From a virus, in IMG/VR virus record IMGVR_UViG_3300042569_001383, positions 88,125 to 144,950 of that record: DNA of 56,826 nucleotides. The stretch is one strand, 5' to 3'. The position numbers and the translations under genes are program-made. Shown piece after piece: positions 8,474-17,158 of this stretch (positions within the stretch are counted from its first letter, which is position 1; each line of letters opens with the position of its first letter). The notes under the pieces are model-generated. The model searched no databases. It saw nothing but the letters and a program-made list of their open reading frames with translations, and had not been told where the DNA came from.

Positions 8474-9739
8474 TTAAACTTTAAATGCAGATATAGTTGC
8501 AGCAGTAGTTTGTACAGTAGCAGCGTTTTTCAACGTTGATCCTAAACTTCCTGTTTGTGTTATATCTTGGGTTAATACGTTAAACATGTCTTGTGGTGTA
8601 AATATGGCAGAACCAGTAGTGTTATCTACTGCTACTCCCGATTTAACAACAGTTGGATCTGGCATCTTTAAAGATCCAGTTAATCCAAAATTATATTGTA
8701 TTCCTTGTCGTACATTGTTTTGTTGAGGTACTCCAGGTAATTGATTTGAAGTGTAAAGTATTTTTGAACCACCTGTATCTGTATCGAATCGCCATGTTGT
8801 TGAAGTGGGTTCTATAATTTGCATACGATATGCATATACTGCATTAAATGATCCGGTATTATAGAATGGTCCAGAAAATATGTTAGTTGCTGTAGTTGAT
8901 GTTGAGGAGACACCTACTGCAGTTGTACTAGAGGAGATTGGTCCTATTACTTGAAGGATTGAGTTTCCTGTTAGTGAGATTACGGGTGATGAAACTGCAG
9001 TTAAACTACCTGAGATTAATATTGTTCCGGTTGAAGTATGGCTAATTGCAGAGCCTGTTAAGGAAAGACAGTTTCCATTTACTTCAATATTTCCTGCCAC
9101 TGTTTTTAATATTCCATATGATGTTGCATTAAATGAACCAGTAATTGATCCATTAACAAATATATTTCCTGTACTAGTTGAACTAATTCCGCCGCCAACT
9201 CCAGCTGCAGTTGTTCTGCCGTATATACTTCCAGTTACATATATATTACCGGTGTTTATTTGCACTACTCCAGATGATTGTTGAGTAGTAGGTCCGATAA
9301 TACTTCCTGATATTATTAGGTTTCCTGTTGAGTTGTGGGATATTCCATTGAATGATGCTCCAGCACCTGCGGTTACGGTTCCTATTATGGAAATATTAGA
9401 ATTATCAGATAATGTTAATGCTCTACGTTGTCCGCCAGTTAAATTTCCTATTATAGTAGCTGAGTTAGATCCGGTAATTTGTATTGTATCAGTATTGATT
9501 CCAGTAGTAGGTAATATAACATTTGCGGTAACAATGACGTTATCATTCAAATAAAAAGTACCATTAGCTACAACACTTCCTGTTGATGAATTGCGAAGAC
9601 TTATAACGGTAATATTTGTATCTATATTAACCGTTTGCCCATTTGCAAATACATCATCAGATGCAGTAGGTATTATACTACCACTCCAAATTGAAGCTGT
9701 ACTCCAATTACCAGAAGATATGGGCCATCTATTTGGCAT
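8474..9739 (-). CDS. Beta-helix-like appendage protein, paralogue 1 of 4
   Basis: 421 aa; AAAAGGAC before the ATG at 9739, the best ribosome site of the array, so this may be the main entry point for all four genes. It starts SSGNWSTASIWSGSIIPTAS and follows the family plan, with repeats such as NISIIGTVTAG, NLIISGSIIGP, NIYVTGSIYG, NIFVNGSITG and TILISGSLTA. The C-terminal domain has QNNVRQGIQYNFGLTGSL and SGVAVDNTTGSAI. The segment STSTTATNIFSGPF is shared nearly word for word with paralogue 4, pointing to recent duplication or recombination between copies. Inferred virion surface appendage. Confidence 0.8.
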   Translation of the reverse strand: MPNRWPISSGNWSTASIWSGSIIPTASDDVFANGQTVNIDTNITVISLRNSSTGSVVANGTFYLNDNVIVTANVILPTTGINTDTIQITGSNSATIIGNLTGGQRRALTLSDNSNISIIGTVTAGAGASFNGISHNSTGNLIISGSIIGPTTQQSSGVVQINTGNIYVTGSIYGRTTAAGVGGGISSTSTGNIFVNGSITGSFNATSYGILKTVAGNIEVNGNCLSLTGSAISHTSTGTILISGSLTAVSSPVISLTGNSILQVIGPISSSTTAVGVSSTSTTATNIFSGPFYNTGSFNAVYAYRMQIIEPTSTTWRFDTDTGGSKILYTSNQLPGVPQQNNVRQGIQYNFGLTGSLKMPDPTVVKSGVAVDNTTGSAIFTPQDMFNVLTQDITQTGSLGSTLKNAATVQTTAATISAFKV

Positions 9740-10030
9740 TTATAGTCCTTTTTCTATTATGAATTGTTGTATAACTGTTAATATATTATATGCTGCCGTT
9801 TCAGCAGGCATATCTTCAGATGCAAATACATCTAAATAAACCACAGGACGATCATGACCCGATAACGTATCAGGTACTCCACCATCCAATTCTCGATATG
9901 GAGTTAGTCGCATTGCAACACTAGCTCCTATTTCCGTGGATTTGATTAAAGGAGATATCGATAAATTTACTGTATAGTATGGATATTCAATTCCATCTAC
10001 TACGATTGGGTTTACGGATTGTATTGGCAT
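9740..10030 (-). CDS. Small conserved-looking protein between fibre and appendage array
   Basis: 96 aa; AAAGGAAC before the ATG at 10030. It begins MPIQSVNPIVVDGIEYPYY and alternates strand-like stretches (VNLSISPLI, ASVAMRLTPYREL, PVVYLDVFASED) with a C-terminal helix (ETAAYNILTVIQQFIIEKG). I do not recognise the family. Its place directly after the repetitive fibre gene and before the paralogous array, and its own promoter-like motif, suggest a role in fibre assembly, attachment or as a small structural piece. No signal peptide or membrane segment is seen. Confidence 0.75.
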   Translation of the reverse strand: MPIQSVNPIVVDGIEYPYYTVNLSISPLIKSTEIGASVAMRLTPYRELDGGVPDTLSGHDRPVVYLDVFASEDMPAETAAYNILTVIQQFIIEKGL

Positions 10031-10044
10031 AACGTGTTCCTTTA

Positions 10045-13000
10045 TTATAAATATGTAACAGTGTATCTATCCGTCCAAGCTGCACTTGAGGTTGTTTGAG
10101 TTAAAGTTGCGCCCGATGATGAAATTGATAATCGCGAAATATCCCAAACGTTGGCAGATTCTGATGATCCAGCTTCAGCATCTCCTAGATATAGGTAATT
10201 TACATTTGGATCTAATGATGATGTATAATCACTTCTACGAATGTAAGTTGTTCCTGCTCCGCCGCCGCCGTTCATTGCATATGATGCCGTTAATGCATAT
10301 GATGCCGACACCACCGTTCCTACCACATTTGATGCTGTAACAAATGATGCAGTGTTTGCAAATGATGCACTTAACACCGTCATTGAAGCCGTTTGCGAAG
10401 TTAATACATATGGAGCTAACATTGATGCAGTGGCACTTGTTAACATGTAGCTTGAAGTTGCTGCAGTTAATGAATTGACTTGTCCTTGTATCGAACTAGT
10501 AAATGAATTGAATGATGACGTTGTAGTGTATAATCCTAAATCCAATCCTTGCAAAAAGCTAGCAGAGACTGCATATGATGCAGATGTTACCGTTCCAACA
10601 ACGTTTGATGCAGTTACGAATGATGCAGTTTCTGCGGTTTTTGGAGTTCCATTTTTCCAAATATCGTCATCATATATTAATGCTTGTCCATTTGTAGGAC
10701 TTACAATAGAAACATCCGTTAAGTCATCTAAATTACTTAATGCTATTCCACCTCCACTACCTTGTCCACTACCTCTAAATAAACCTCCGTTTAATATAGA
10801 ATTAGCGGCAGTGTCAGTTATATCAGATGCATTTCCTTTTAATACTAGATAACCTACAAATGTTGTAAAATCAAAAGTATCGCCTTCTGTAAATGGATCT
10901 GTTGGTAAATATTGAAGTGCATTTAATAAAGATGTATATTTGGCTTGACCATAGTAAACATATAATACTCCAGTTTTTGGATCCGTAAATACCCGTTGAA
11001 TTGACCAGTTACCAGCACCCATATTAGCTAATGTACCATCGCCAGTTTCATCATATTTTGTAGGATCAACAACTGTGTATAAATTTCCGTTATTCGTATC
11101 AAAGGTAATAACAGAACCAGATCTTTGAACCCGGACCATGCTAGCAGTTGCTTGTGTTGATGTTGTTGTTTGAGATGGAAACTCTGGATTGTTTTGATAA
11201 AATCCTCCATGGATAAAAGAAGTACCAGATCCTACTGATAATCTTAAACTACCCGGTTGACCGGTTAATCCATATCCTGACATCTTTAATGGACCAAATG
11301 CATCTAAGAAATTTGATATTTGTGATATTTGATCATATGCTGTTTTTACAGATCCGCCAAATGCAGATACATGTGTGTAGTCAAAATGACCTACTGCCCC
11401 TAATGGTATATAATCGTGGTATTGTTGTGATGTAAATCTAGTTGATTGTTGTTGTAAAGTTCCGGTATTATCAATGTATAAATAAGTTACTTGTTGGGTT
11501 GCAATGTTTGTTATACTTTGTGTAATTGCATTCCAGGTAACATATTCAATCATAGGAGAAACTTCTGAACCTGTTGTTGCGTTGTGATCTGCTATGATAC
11601 CACTACCAGGGGAAACAAACACATCGCTTCCACTATATGTAACAACACCACCATACAATAATCCAGTTTCTAGAATACCTTCAATCCATTTCCATTTTAC
11701 AAGATTTCCATTTTGTCGAACATATAAATCATATCCTAATGCCGTATTGGAGCTACTTTGAAATAAAACAGTTGAATCTAAATCTAAGCCGGTTGGGTCC
11801 GGGTCTTGTGTTGGGTCTAGTTTTAAGCTACCCGATAGTATAATTTGTTGAGATAATGGGGTTACATAAGATGCGGTGTTTGCATATGATGCACTGACAG
11901 CTTGTAAAACATATGACGCAGTTTGAGCATTTTGTACATATGATGCCGTTTCTGCATATGATGCACTTGCAACTATTCCATATACATTTGATGCGGTTAC
12001 GAATGAAGCAGTTACCGAATTTGTTGCCCATGATGCAGTTCCATTTAATGTTCCTGTAAACGATCCTGTAAAACTACCCGTTGTATATGATGCAGTAAAT
12101 GCATTGAATGATGCGGTAGTAACAAATGAACCAGTACCACCAATTAAATGTGATGCTGACTCGGCATATGAAGCACTAGTTACGGTACCTACTACGTTTG
12201 ATGCAGTTACAAATGATGCCGTATCTGCGGTTCCCGAAAATGTACCTAGTCCCCAATCTACAATTACATTACTGTTAGAATTTAGTAACTGTCTATTATT
12301 CCAATCAATTGAAGTAAGTTCACCGGTATCTTTTAAATATCTAGTATGCCAATCAGCTGATTGTTTTCCATTATAATCTTTTAATAATTGAGTCTCCCAA
12401 TCTAATACCGTACCGTTAGTTGAGTTTAAAGTTCTTTGAGTATCCCATAATATAGCAGAACTTCCATTTTCATCTGATAACTGTCTATTTTCAGCATCGA
12501 TTGATTCAACATCAGATGTATCCGAGATTGTAACGCCTTTGGTATTACTAGCTGCTAATAAATTTGTATTTACTGCAGGACTATGAATAGTAAATGAATC
12601 TGTTTCTAAATTTACTCCAGATCCTGTTACTGTTACTGAACCTGAAATAGTTTGATCGCCAATGAATATATTAGATCCGGTGGTCGCAAATGAACCGGTG
12701 TCAATTGTTACACCTCCTATTAGATGTGATGCTGATATAGCATATGAAGCACTAGTTACAGTACCTATTACGTTTGATGCAGTTATGAATGAAGCAGTTA
12801 CTGAATTTGTTGCCCACGATGCGGTGCCATTTAATGTTCCCGTAAAACTTCCGGTAAACGAACCCGTTGTATAACTACTAGTAAAGCTATTGTAACTGCT
12901 TGTAAGTGTGTTGATACTACCCGTTAGGGAATTTATCCTAGAATCAAATGATTGGCTTACAAGTGATTGACTAGCAGTATACGCGAAGAATGATGCAGTG

Positions 13001-13122
13001 GTAACAAGAGAGCCAGTATCGATACTTACGCTTCCAGAAACATATGAAGCCGTTAACGCATAACTAGCGCTTATCGGATAAATAGATCCTGTTTGTAATT
13101 GTCCCGGTTTAAATTGTCTCAT
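10045..13122 (-). CDS. Large repetitive tail fibre-like protein
   Basis: 1025 aa from ATG 13122 (MRQFKPGQ), whose A overlaps the TAA of the upstream gene (TAATG) with GGAAG nine nt upstream. An ATG at 13131 is possible but leaves no room for that site. Residues about 10-430 and 800-950 are built of Ala-Ser-aromatic repeats (TASFVTASNVVGTV, SASYAESASHLIGG, GSFTGSFTGTLNGTASWATN), a composition seen in long fibrous phage adhesins. A non-repetitive globular section (about 430-790, with HDYIPLGAVGHFDYTHV and NPEFPSQTTTSTQ) and a short C-terminal domain with NYLYLGDAEAG follow. It lies immediately after the neck genes. I infer a trimeric fibre or whisker that contributes to host contact. Confidence 0.8.
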   Translation of the reverse strand: MRQFKPGQLQTGSIYPISASYALTASYVSGSVSIDTGSLVTTASFFAYTASQSLVSQSFDSRINSLTGSINTLTSSYNSFTSSYTTGSFTGSFTGTLNGTASWATNSVTASFITASNVIGTVTSASYAISASHLIGGVTIDTGSFATTGSNIFIGDQTISGSVTVTGSGVNLETDSFTIHSPAVNTNLLAASNTKGVTISDTSDVESIDAENRQLSDENGSSAILWDTQRTLNSTNGTVLDWETQLLKDYNGKQSADWHTRYLKDTGELTSIDWNNRQLLNSNSNVIVDWGLGTFSGTADTASFVTASNVVGTVTSASYAESASHLIGGTGSFVTTASFNAFTASYTTGSFTGSFTGTLNGTASWATNSVTASFVTASNVYGIVASASYAETASYVQNAQTASYVLQAVSASYANTASYVTPLSQQIILSGSLKLDPTQDPDPTGLDLDSTVLFQSSSNTALGYDLYVRQNGNLVKWKWIEGILETGLLYGGVVTYSGSDVFVSPGSGIIADHNATTGSEVSPMIEYVTWNAITQSITNIATQQVTYLYIDNTGTLQQQSTRFTSQQYHDYIPLGAVGHFDYTHVSAFGGSVKTAYDQISQISNFLDAFGPLKMSGYGLTGQPGSLRLSVGSGTSFIHGGFYQNNPEFPSQTTTSTQATASMVRVQRSGSVITFDTNNGNLYTVVDPTKYDETGDGTLANMGAGNWSIQRVFTDPKTGVLYVYYGQAKYTSLLNALQYLPTDPFTEGDTFDFTTFVGYLVLKGNASDITDTAANSILNGGLFRGSGQGSGGGIALSNLDDLTDVSIVSPTNGQALIYDDDIWKNGTPKTAETASFVTASNVVGTVTSASYAVSASFLQGLDLGLYTTTSSFNSFTSSIQGQVNSLTAATSSYMLTSATASMLAPYVLTSQTASMTVLSASFANTASFVTASNVVGTVVSASYALTASYAMNGGGGAGTTYIRRSDYTSSLDPNVNYLYLGDAEAGSSESANVWDISRLSISSSGATLTQTTSSAAWTDRYTVTYL
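10046..10054 (-). promoter_or_regulatory. Late-promoter-like motif before the 96-aa gene and appendage array
   Basis: Coding strand reads ATATTTATAATAAAGG; the core ends 15 nt before the ATG at 10030 and overlaps the stop codon of the upstream fibre gene. Confidence 0.5.
11990..12900 (-). repeat. Direct repeats within the fibre gene
   Basis: Two diverged copies of a segment of about 85-100 bp lie at roughly 11995-12085 and 12778-12870. Both encode the GSFTGSFTGTLNGTASWATN block; they differ mainly at synonymous positions. A shorter unit encoding TASFVTASNVVGTV recurs near 10310-10340, 10590-10625, 12185-12220 and 12760-12790. Such repeats allow slippage or recombination that would change fibre length. 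Confidence 0.7.
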
Positions 13123-14321
13123 TATGCCCATCTTCCTTTAATAATTATTACATCGGTAGATTCTATATTATATCCCAATGCACTGGTATTAAACGTAATT
13201 GTTTGTGATGCTGCATCGCTAGGCGTCCAAGTATATACTGCTTTATCGATATATTGTCCGTTTATATAAACATCAAATTCATTTTTTGTTGCAACTACAT
13301 ATGTAACTGGATTAATTGCGGCAGTAGCTGTTACCGTAATCGTTGTTGCATTTGAATATGTAGCTTGTTTTTCTGTTAAATTTATTAAATAATTCATAAT
13401 TTCCGGAGTTATTTGTATTACGGTATTACCTGTTACGATATTTCCAACATTACTTTGTAATAGTTCATATGGAACGCGTGTAGTATTAAATATTTCTTCG
13501 GTAACTGTAACATCAAATGAAACTTTTTTAATGGAATACATTTTACGTATCGTATCTTTTCTAGTTTCTTGTGCAGCTAACAATGTACCTAATACAGTAA
13601 GCGGTATCGTTGCACGAACAAGTCGATCTTCTCCAACAGTATTCACAGTTTCAAATGCAACGCTTCCCATAGAAACATGAAATTTATTTCCTTCATTTCC
13701 CCAACCGTAACGATTGTATGGTAAAATTTGGTCAATTAAATCATTCATTTGTGTAGAAAAATCACACCATAACAACATTTCATATTCCAATGTTACATAT
13801 TTAGGAATATCAATTACAAATATTTCTTGAGAGCCAGCTGGTTCTGATTTTGGCATTGGAAATAATAAATCTTCATAACGATTGCGTTTATTGTAGTGTT
13901 GTTTATGAATAAAATGATTTCCTGGATATTGACGATTAACATCCAATGTTTTGTTGTTATCTCGTTCTTGAACTGAATTGCGTTTCAACATGATTAATGG
14001 AGATTGCAATTTGCCTTTTTCATCACGCAAATATCCTAAACGTCGTACGTTATCAGCTTTTTCTCCGTTAGCAAAAATTACCGGAACATTGATCAACGTT
14101 TGGTCTGTTCTAATTTGTGGTTGTATTTCCGAATCAATAAAATATTTTACAGCATAATCAATATCATATATAGTACGTTGTTTTGAACGAATGACATCGT
14201 CATCTCGTCGTACTTCGTTGGCTCTATTGAATGTAGGATCGTTGAATAATCCTCCTTCTGAATTGCGAGGATTTGGTTTATTCGTTCTACGATCTATATT
14301 ATTTTTATTTTCTTTAGGCAT
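13122..14321 (-). CDS. gp15: Tail completion / sheath terminator protein (T4 gp15-like) with a C-terminal extension
   Basis: 399 aa from ATG 14321, which overlaps the TGA of gp14 (TGATG) with AAAGGA upstream; a TTG at 14324 is less likely. Residues about 40-260 follow the T4 gp15 pattern: INVPVIFANGEKAD near the start of the domain, PLIMLKRNSV, and VTLEYEMLLWCDFSTQMNDL with QILPYNRYGWG, comparable to the T4 gp15 stretch in which a bi-partite beta sheet is followed by VEQILPYF. gp15 caps the tail and joins it to the neck. T4 gp15 is 272 aa; the extra 110 residues here (after about 290, with DVYINGQYIDKAVYTW) look like an added beta-sandwich domain. Order gp13-gp14-gp15 matches T4. Confidence 0.8.
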   Translation of the reverse strand: MPKENKNNIDRRTNKPNPRNSEGGLFNDPTFNRANEVRRDDDVIRSKQRTIYDIDYAVKYFIDSEIQPQIRTDQTLINVPVIFANGEKADNVRRLGYLRDEKGKLQSPLIMLKRNSVQERDNNKTLDVNRQYPGNHFIHKQHYNKRNRYEDLLFPMPKSEPAGSQEIFVIDIPKYVTLEYEMLLWCDFSTQMNDLIDQILPYNRYGWGNEGNKFHVSMGSVAFETVNTVGEDRLVRATIPLTVLGTLLAAQETRKDTIRKMYSIKKVSFDVTVTEEIFNTTRVPYELLQSNVGNIVTGNTVIQITPEIMNYLINLTEKQATYSNATTITVTATAAINPVTYVVATKNEFDVYINGQYIDKAVYTWTPSDAASQTITFNTSALGYNIESTDVIIIKGRWA

Positions 14322-14842
14322 CAAAGTCCTTTATATGCTGGTAAATTGTTGTTTCCACCTCGACGAATGTCTCGTATGCCGGTTGGAGTTTGGCGCGTTA
14401 CATGCGCATCTACAACGATTGACACACTGTATCCGTGACTTGAACCATTTGGCCATGTTTCTGGATTTTTGCCCGTAAAATATTGATTTGCATCAACGTT
14501 GTCAATTTCAAAATATTCATTGTCCCACAATATAATATCTCCAACTTCCGGATACAATGTTATGGTTTCCAATAAATCTCGAGACAATGCAAATTTTGCT
14601 GTACGATTATAGGTATGTCCATAATCATCCATCGTCGAAGTTTTATCGTCTTTTGTAATTAAACATGGTATTAATATGGAATCGTAATATGCTTTGCGTT
14701 CCGATTCTCCATACAAATTAGCATTGCTTTGTTCAATTTGAATTTTAAAATATTCAATTTCCGTATCTACAATTGAATTAATTAATTCAGAATTAATTGC
14801 TGCTAAAAATTTTGCATCTCGTCTGCCTCCAAAAAGTGCCAT
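14321..14842 (-). CDS. gp14: Neck protein (T4 gp14-like)
   Basis: 173 aa; ATG at 14842 with AAGGAG nine nt upstream. Key stretches are GESERKAYYDSILIPCLITK, DDYGHTYNRTAKFALSRDLL, PEVGDIILWDNEYFEIDNV and the terminal VSIVVDAHVTRQTPTGI, which follow the T4 gp14 head-completion/neck family. This protein, together with gp13, closes the filled head and provides the site for tail joining. It is shorter than T4 gp14 (256 aa), having lost or never gained insertions. Its stop overlaps the start of the gp15-like gene (TGATG), so the two are translationally coupled. Confidence 0.85.
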   Translation of the reverse strand: MALFGGRRDAKFLAAINSELINSIVDTEIEYFKIQIEQSNANLYGESERKAYYDSILIPCLITKDDKTSTMDDYGHTYNRTAKFALSRDLLETITLYPEVGDIILWDNEYFEIDNVDANQYFTGKNPETWPNGSSHGYSVSIVVDAHVTRQTPTGIRDIRRGGNNNLPAYKGL

Positions 14843-14853
14843 ATACTATCTCC

Positions 14854-16077
14854 TTATCCAACATATATTCTTAAAGGTGCTTTAGACAACAATTCATTCA
14901 TTTGTGTTGCTTCTGCATTTTGTCGAGTTAACATTTGTTCTTTGGTTAATTTATCTAGAAATTCGCGAAGCTGTGCAACCAATGATTCTTTTTCTGATTG
15001 ACCTTGCGATACTAAATCCGAACCATTCAATGTTACTTCTCCGTTTGGTATCGGTACAGATGAATATTTGTTTCGGACATATCCTAGCATTTCTTTAACC
15101 AATGCTACACCATATCGAAGAATCCAAGCACGACCCATATCATTGATTGTTCCGTACTGTTGATATGTATATGGTATATTTGATGAATCACTTACAACAT
15201 TTTCCATAACAGCAGAATTTCCAAAAAGCAACGCTTCCGTATTTTTTTGTTCTTCAAATAAAAATTCAAACCAAACCGTACCAAAATATGCAGTTGATAT
15301 TGTACCTTGCGTTCCTGGTACTGGATAAATGCGTAAATCATCGCCATGTATTTCAAATGAAAAATGTGATTTACGTATTTGATCGTTGAATTCAATAGCC
15401 TGTAATCTCATTAAATCTGCATGTAATGGCATCATCATGAAATTTACAGATGGCGAAAATCCACCAAAGTCGAATGCATCTAAAAGTCCTTGTGAACCTA
15501 AACCAGTTCCAACGAATGGGTCAAAATAACGTATTACTGCTGGAGGTGGATTATGTAACACTCGACGTATTTCAATTGAACTAGTATTGCTTAAAGGTAT
15601 TCCCAATGATGCAGATACTGCATCTCGAATGCTATAATTTTGACGTCCCGATTCCACAGTAAATGATGCGGAATGCCATTTTAATGTACCACCCGATTCT
15701 GCTTCAGTTCCGTATGCTTTGCTAAGTTTAACAATATACGATAATGAATTTCCTACTTGTTTACCCGTTAAACCTGCACTACCTAACAATGATGACGATG
15801 TTTGTAGTCCCATTGTATTAAGTAAATTGTTAACGATATTAACTTGATTAACTTGATTTGAATATTCAATTACCGCAGCTTCGAAAGCTGTATAAAAGTT
15901 TATGTCTTGAAGTTCAACATCCATAATTGGATATCCAACTGTCTGTGCTGCAAATTTTGCAAATTTATCTGCATGTTGTTGAAACATGGGATCGGCATCG
16001 AAATACCCAAATGGAGTAGATCCAGTTGTAAATGATGAACTCCCGGGCCAAATTGGTTTTTCTATGCTATAGTCCAT
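14854..16077 (-). CDS. gp13: Neck protein (T4 gp13-like)
   Basis: 407 aa; ATG at 16077 with AAAAGGAAA upstream. Early residues MLLxx-free region aside, it shows GYPIMDVELQDINFYTAFEA followed by IEYSNQVNQVNIVNNLL, and later NPPPAVIRYFDPFVGTG, SPSVNFMMMPLHADLMR, HGDDLRIYPVP and ILRYGVALVKEMLGYVRNKY. This is the T4 gp13 neck-protein pattern (T4: 309 aa); the insertions around residues 85-130 and 180-230 account for the greater length. It forms the upper neck ring on the portal after packaging. A promoter-like motif overlaps the stop of the preceding phoH gene, so a neck operon 13-14-15-fibre probably starts here. Confidence 0.85.
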   Translation of the reverse strand: MDYSIEKPIWPGSSSFTTGSTPFGYFDADPMFQQHADKFAKFAAQTVGYPIMDVELQDINFYTAFEAAVIEYSNQVNQVNIVNNLLNTMGLQTSSSLLGSAGLTGKQVGNSLSYIVKLSKAYGTEAESGGTLKWHSASFTVESGRQNYSIRDAVSASLGIPLSNTSSIEIRRVLHNPPPAVIRYFDPFVGTGLGSQGLLDAFDFGGFSPSVNFMMMPLHADLMRLQAIEFNDQIRKSHFSFEIHGDDLRIYPVPGTQGTISTAYFGTVWFEFLFEEQKNTEALLFGNSAVMENVVSDSSNIPYTYQQYGTINDMGRAWILRYGVALVKEMLGYVRNKYSSVPIPNGEVTLNGSDLVSQGQSEKESLVAQLREFLDKLTKEQMLTRQNAEATQMNELLSKAPLRIYVG

Positions 16078-16092
16078 TCCGTTTCCTTTTTA

Positions 16093-16101
16093 TATAAATA
16101 T
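16093..16101 (-). promoter_or_regulatory. Late-promoter-like motif before the neck operon
   Basis: Coding strand reads ATATTTATATAAAAAGG; the core ends 15 nt before the ATG at 16077 and overlaps the stop of phoH. Confidence 0.6.
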
Positions 16102-16766
16102 CAATATGATTCGTTTAAGAGACGCAATATCTCCGTTAACGCTTCGTGTCGATGATTATCTTTTAAAATAATTTCATTCACAAAACGAGATTTCGTAATT
16201 TTAGGAATATCATGTATTGCCGAATCATTTTTAAATTTTAAATCAATCTGATGTTTATCACCAGTTAATATCATGATGCTATCTTTTCCTAAACGAGATA
16301 ATACCATTTGTAATTGTTGTTTTGTTAAGTTTTGACATTCATCCACAATACAAATTGCATTGTCAAATGTACGTCCGCGGAAGTGTGCCAATGAAACTAA
16401 TTCAATGTTTTCTTCCTTTTCCATTTTGTCTAATACTTCCGGTTTGTTGTAAACTTTACGCATATTGCTACGTAATGGAACTAACCATGGATCCATTTTT
16501 TCTGCTAATGATCCTGGTAAAAAACCGTTATCTTCATTTGATACGGTAGGTCTTGTTATGATTATTTTGTTAACTCTACGTTTAAAAAACATGTCCAACG
16601 CAATTTGAACTGCTAACAATGTTTTTCCTGATCCTGCTTGTCCTAATATAAAATTAAAAGGAGTTTCAATTATCCGAGCTTTTGCTTCTCGTTGTTCTTC
16701 CGACAATGATATTGAAAATTTAACATCATTCTTTGGTGGAGTTTTATCCTTGTTTGGAGTTGCCAT
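16101..16766 (-). CDS. phoH: PhoH-like ATPase
   Basis: 221 aa; ATG at 16766 with TAGGAC upstream. Walker A GQAGSGKT at 42-49, the family motif ITRPTVSNEDNGFLPG at 70-85, GRTF at 131-134, Walker B AICIVDECQN with D142-E143, and MILTGDKHQIDLK at 165-177. This is the RecD/superfamily-1-like ATPase domain of PhoH, complete but without the PIN nuclease or KH domain of cellular PhoH2/PhoH proteins. PhoH is common in marine and freshwater myoviruses; a role in RNA metabolism or phosphate stress is proposed but unproven. Here it sits between capsid and neck genes and is expressed with late genes. Confidence 0.92.
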   Translation of the reverse strand: MATPNKDKTPPKNDVKFSISLSEEQREAKARIIETPFNFILGQAGSGKTLLAVQIALDMFFKRRVNKIIITRPTVSNEDNGFLPGSLAEKMDPWLVPLRSNMRKVYNKPEVLDKMEKEENIELVSLAHFRGRTFDNAICIVDECQNLTKQQLQMVLSRLGKDSIMILTGDKHQIDLKFKNDSAIHDIPKITKSRFVNEIILKDNHRHEALTEILRLLNESY

Positions 16767-16785
16767 AACTAGTCCTAATTAAAAA

Positions 16786-17061
16786 TTAATGTAATTTTGT
16801 AAGAGTTGTTTCTTGCAATGTCATTTCGCGAAGGGTTTCAATTTTACCTATACACATTTTTCTTATTGCAAAAAACGTTTCACGTGGTGCATACGGCGTC
16901 ATTATCTTCAATGTAATGCGTTCGCGATCTGGACCTAAGTCTTGTTCAATATGAACCATTAACACCAATCTAACTGCGCGTATTCTATCTAGCACGTCGA
17001 TTAAACGACCATCATATCGAATAATCGCTTCCATGGAATATTTGTTTCTTTCTACTGCCAT
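16786..17061 (-). CDS. Small hypothetical protein downstream of the capsid gene
   Basis: 91 aa; ATG at 17061 with no Shine-Dalgarno and a promoter-like motif 12 nt upstream. Predicted order of elements looks like strand (YSMEAIIRYDG), helix (RLIDVLDRIRAVR), strand (VLMVHIEQDL), strand (RITLKIMTPYAP), helix (ETFFAIRKMCIGKIETLREM), which would suit a ferredoxin-like fold. That is only a visual inference. I do not recognise the family. It follows the capsid gene's terminator, so it begins a new transcription unit with phoH, 20 nt downstream. Confidence 0.75.
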   Translation of the reverse strand: MAVERNKYSMEAIIRYDGRLIDVLDRIRAVRLVLMVHIEQDLGPDRERITLKIMTPYAPRETFFAIRKMCIGKIETLREMTLQETTLTKLH

Positions 17062-17073
17062 AATTTATTTTAT

Positions 17074-17082
17074 AATAAATAT
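17074..17082 (-). promoter_or_regulatory. Late-promoter-like motif (variant) before the 91-aa gene and phoH
   Basis: Coding strand reads ATATTTATTATAAAA; the core ends 12 nt before the ATG at 17061, just downstream of the capsid terminator. Confidence 0.5.
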
Positions 17083-17106
17083 CAAGTAACAAGGTTTCGC
17101 GAACAT

Positions 17107-17137
17107 AAAAAAAGTGCTAACATTTCTGCTAGCACTT
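17107..17137 (-). terminator. Rho-independent terminator after the major capsid gene
   Basis: Coding strand has an 8-bp stem AAGTGCTA/TAGCACTT (arms 17130-17137 and 17112-17119) and a seven-T run at 17113-17107. It starts 21 nt after the capsid stop. Confidence 0.9.
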
Positions 17138-17158
17138 AATTTTGACTAATTCAGCCGA

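Noticed and set aside
11828-12031. A 67-residue Cys-rich open frame (many CKCIIC-type units) on the minus strand
   Set aside because: It lies out of frame inside the fibre repeats; the Cys pattern is the result of reading repeated Ala-Ser codons in another frame.
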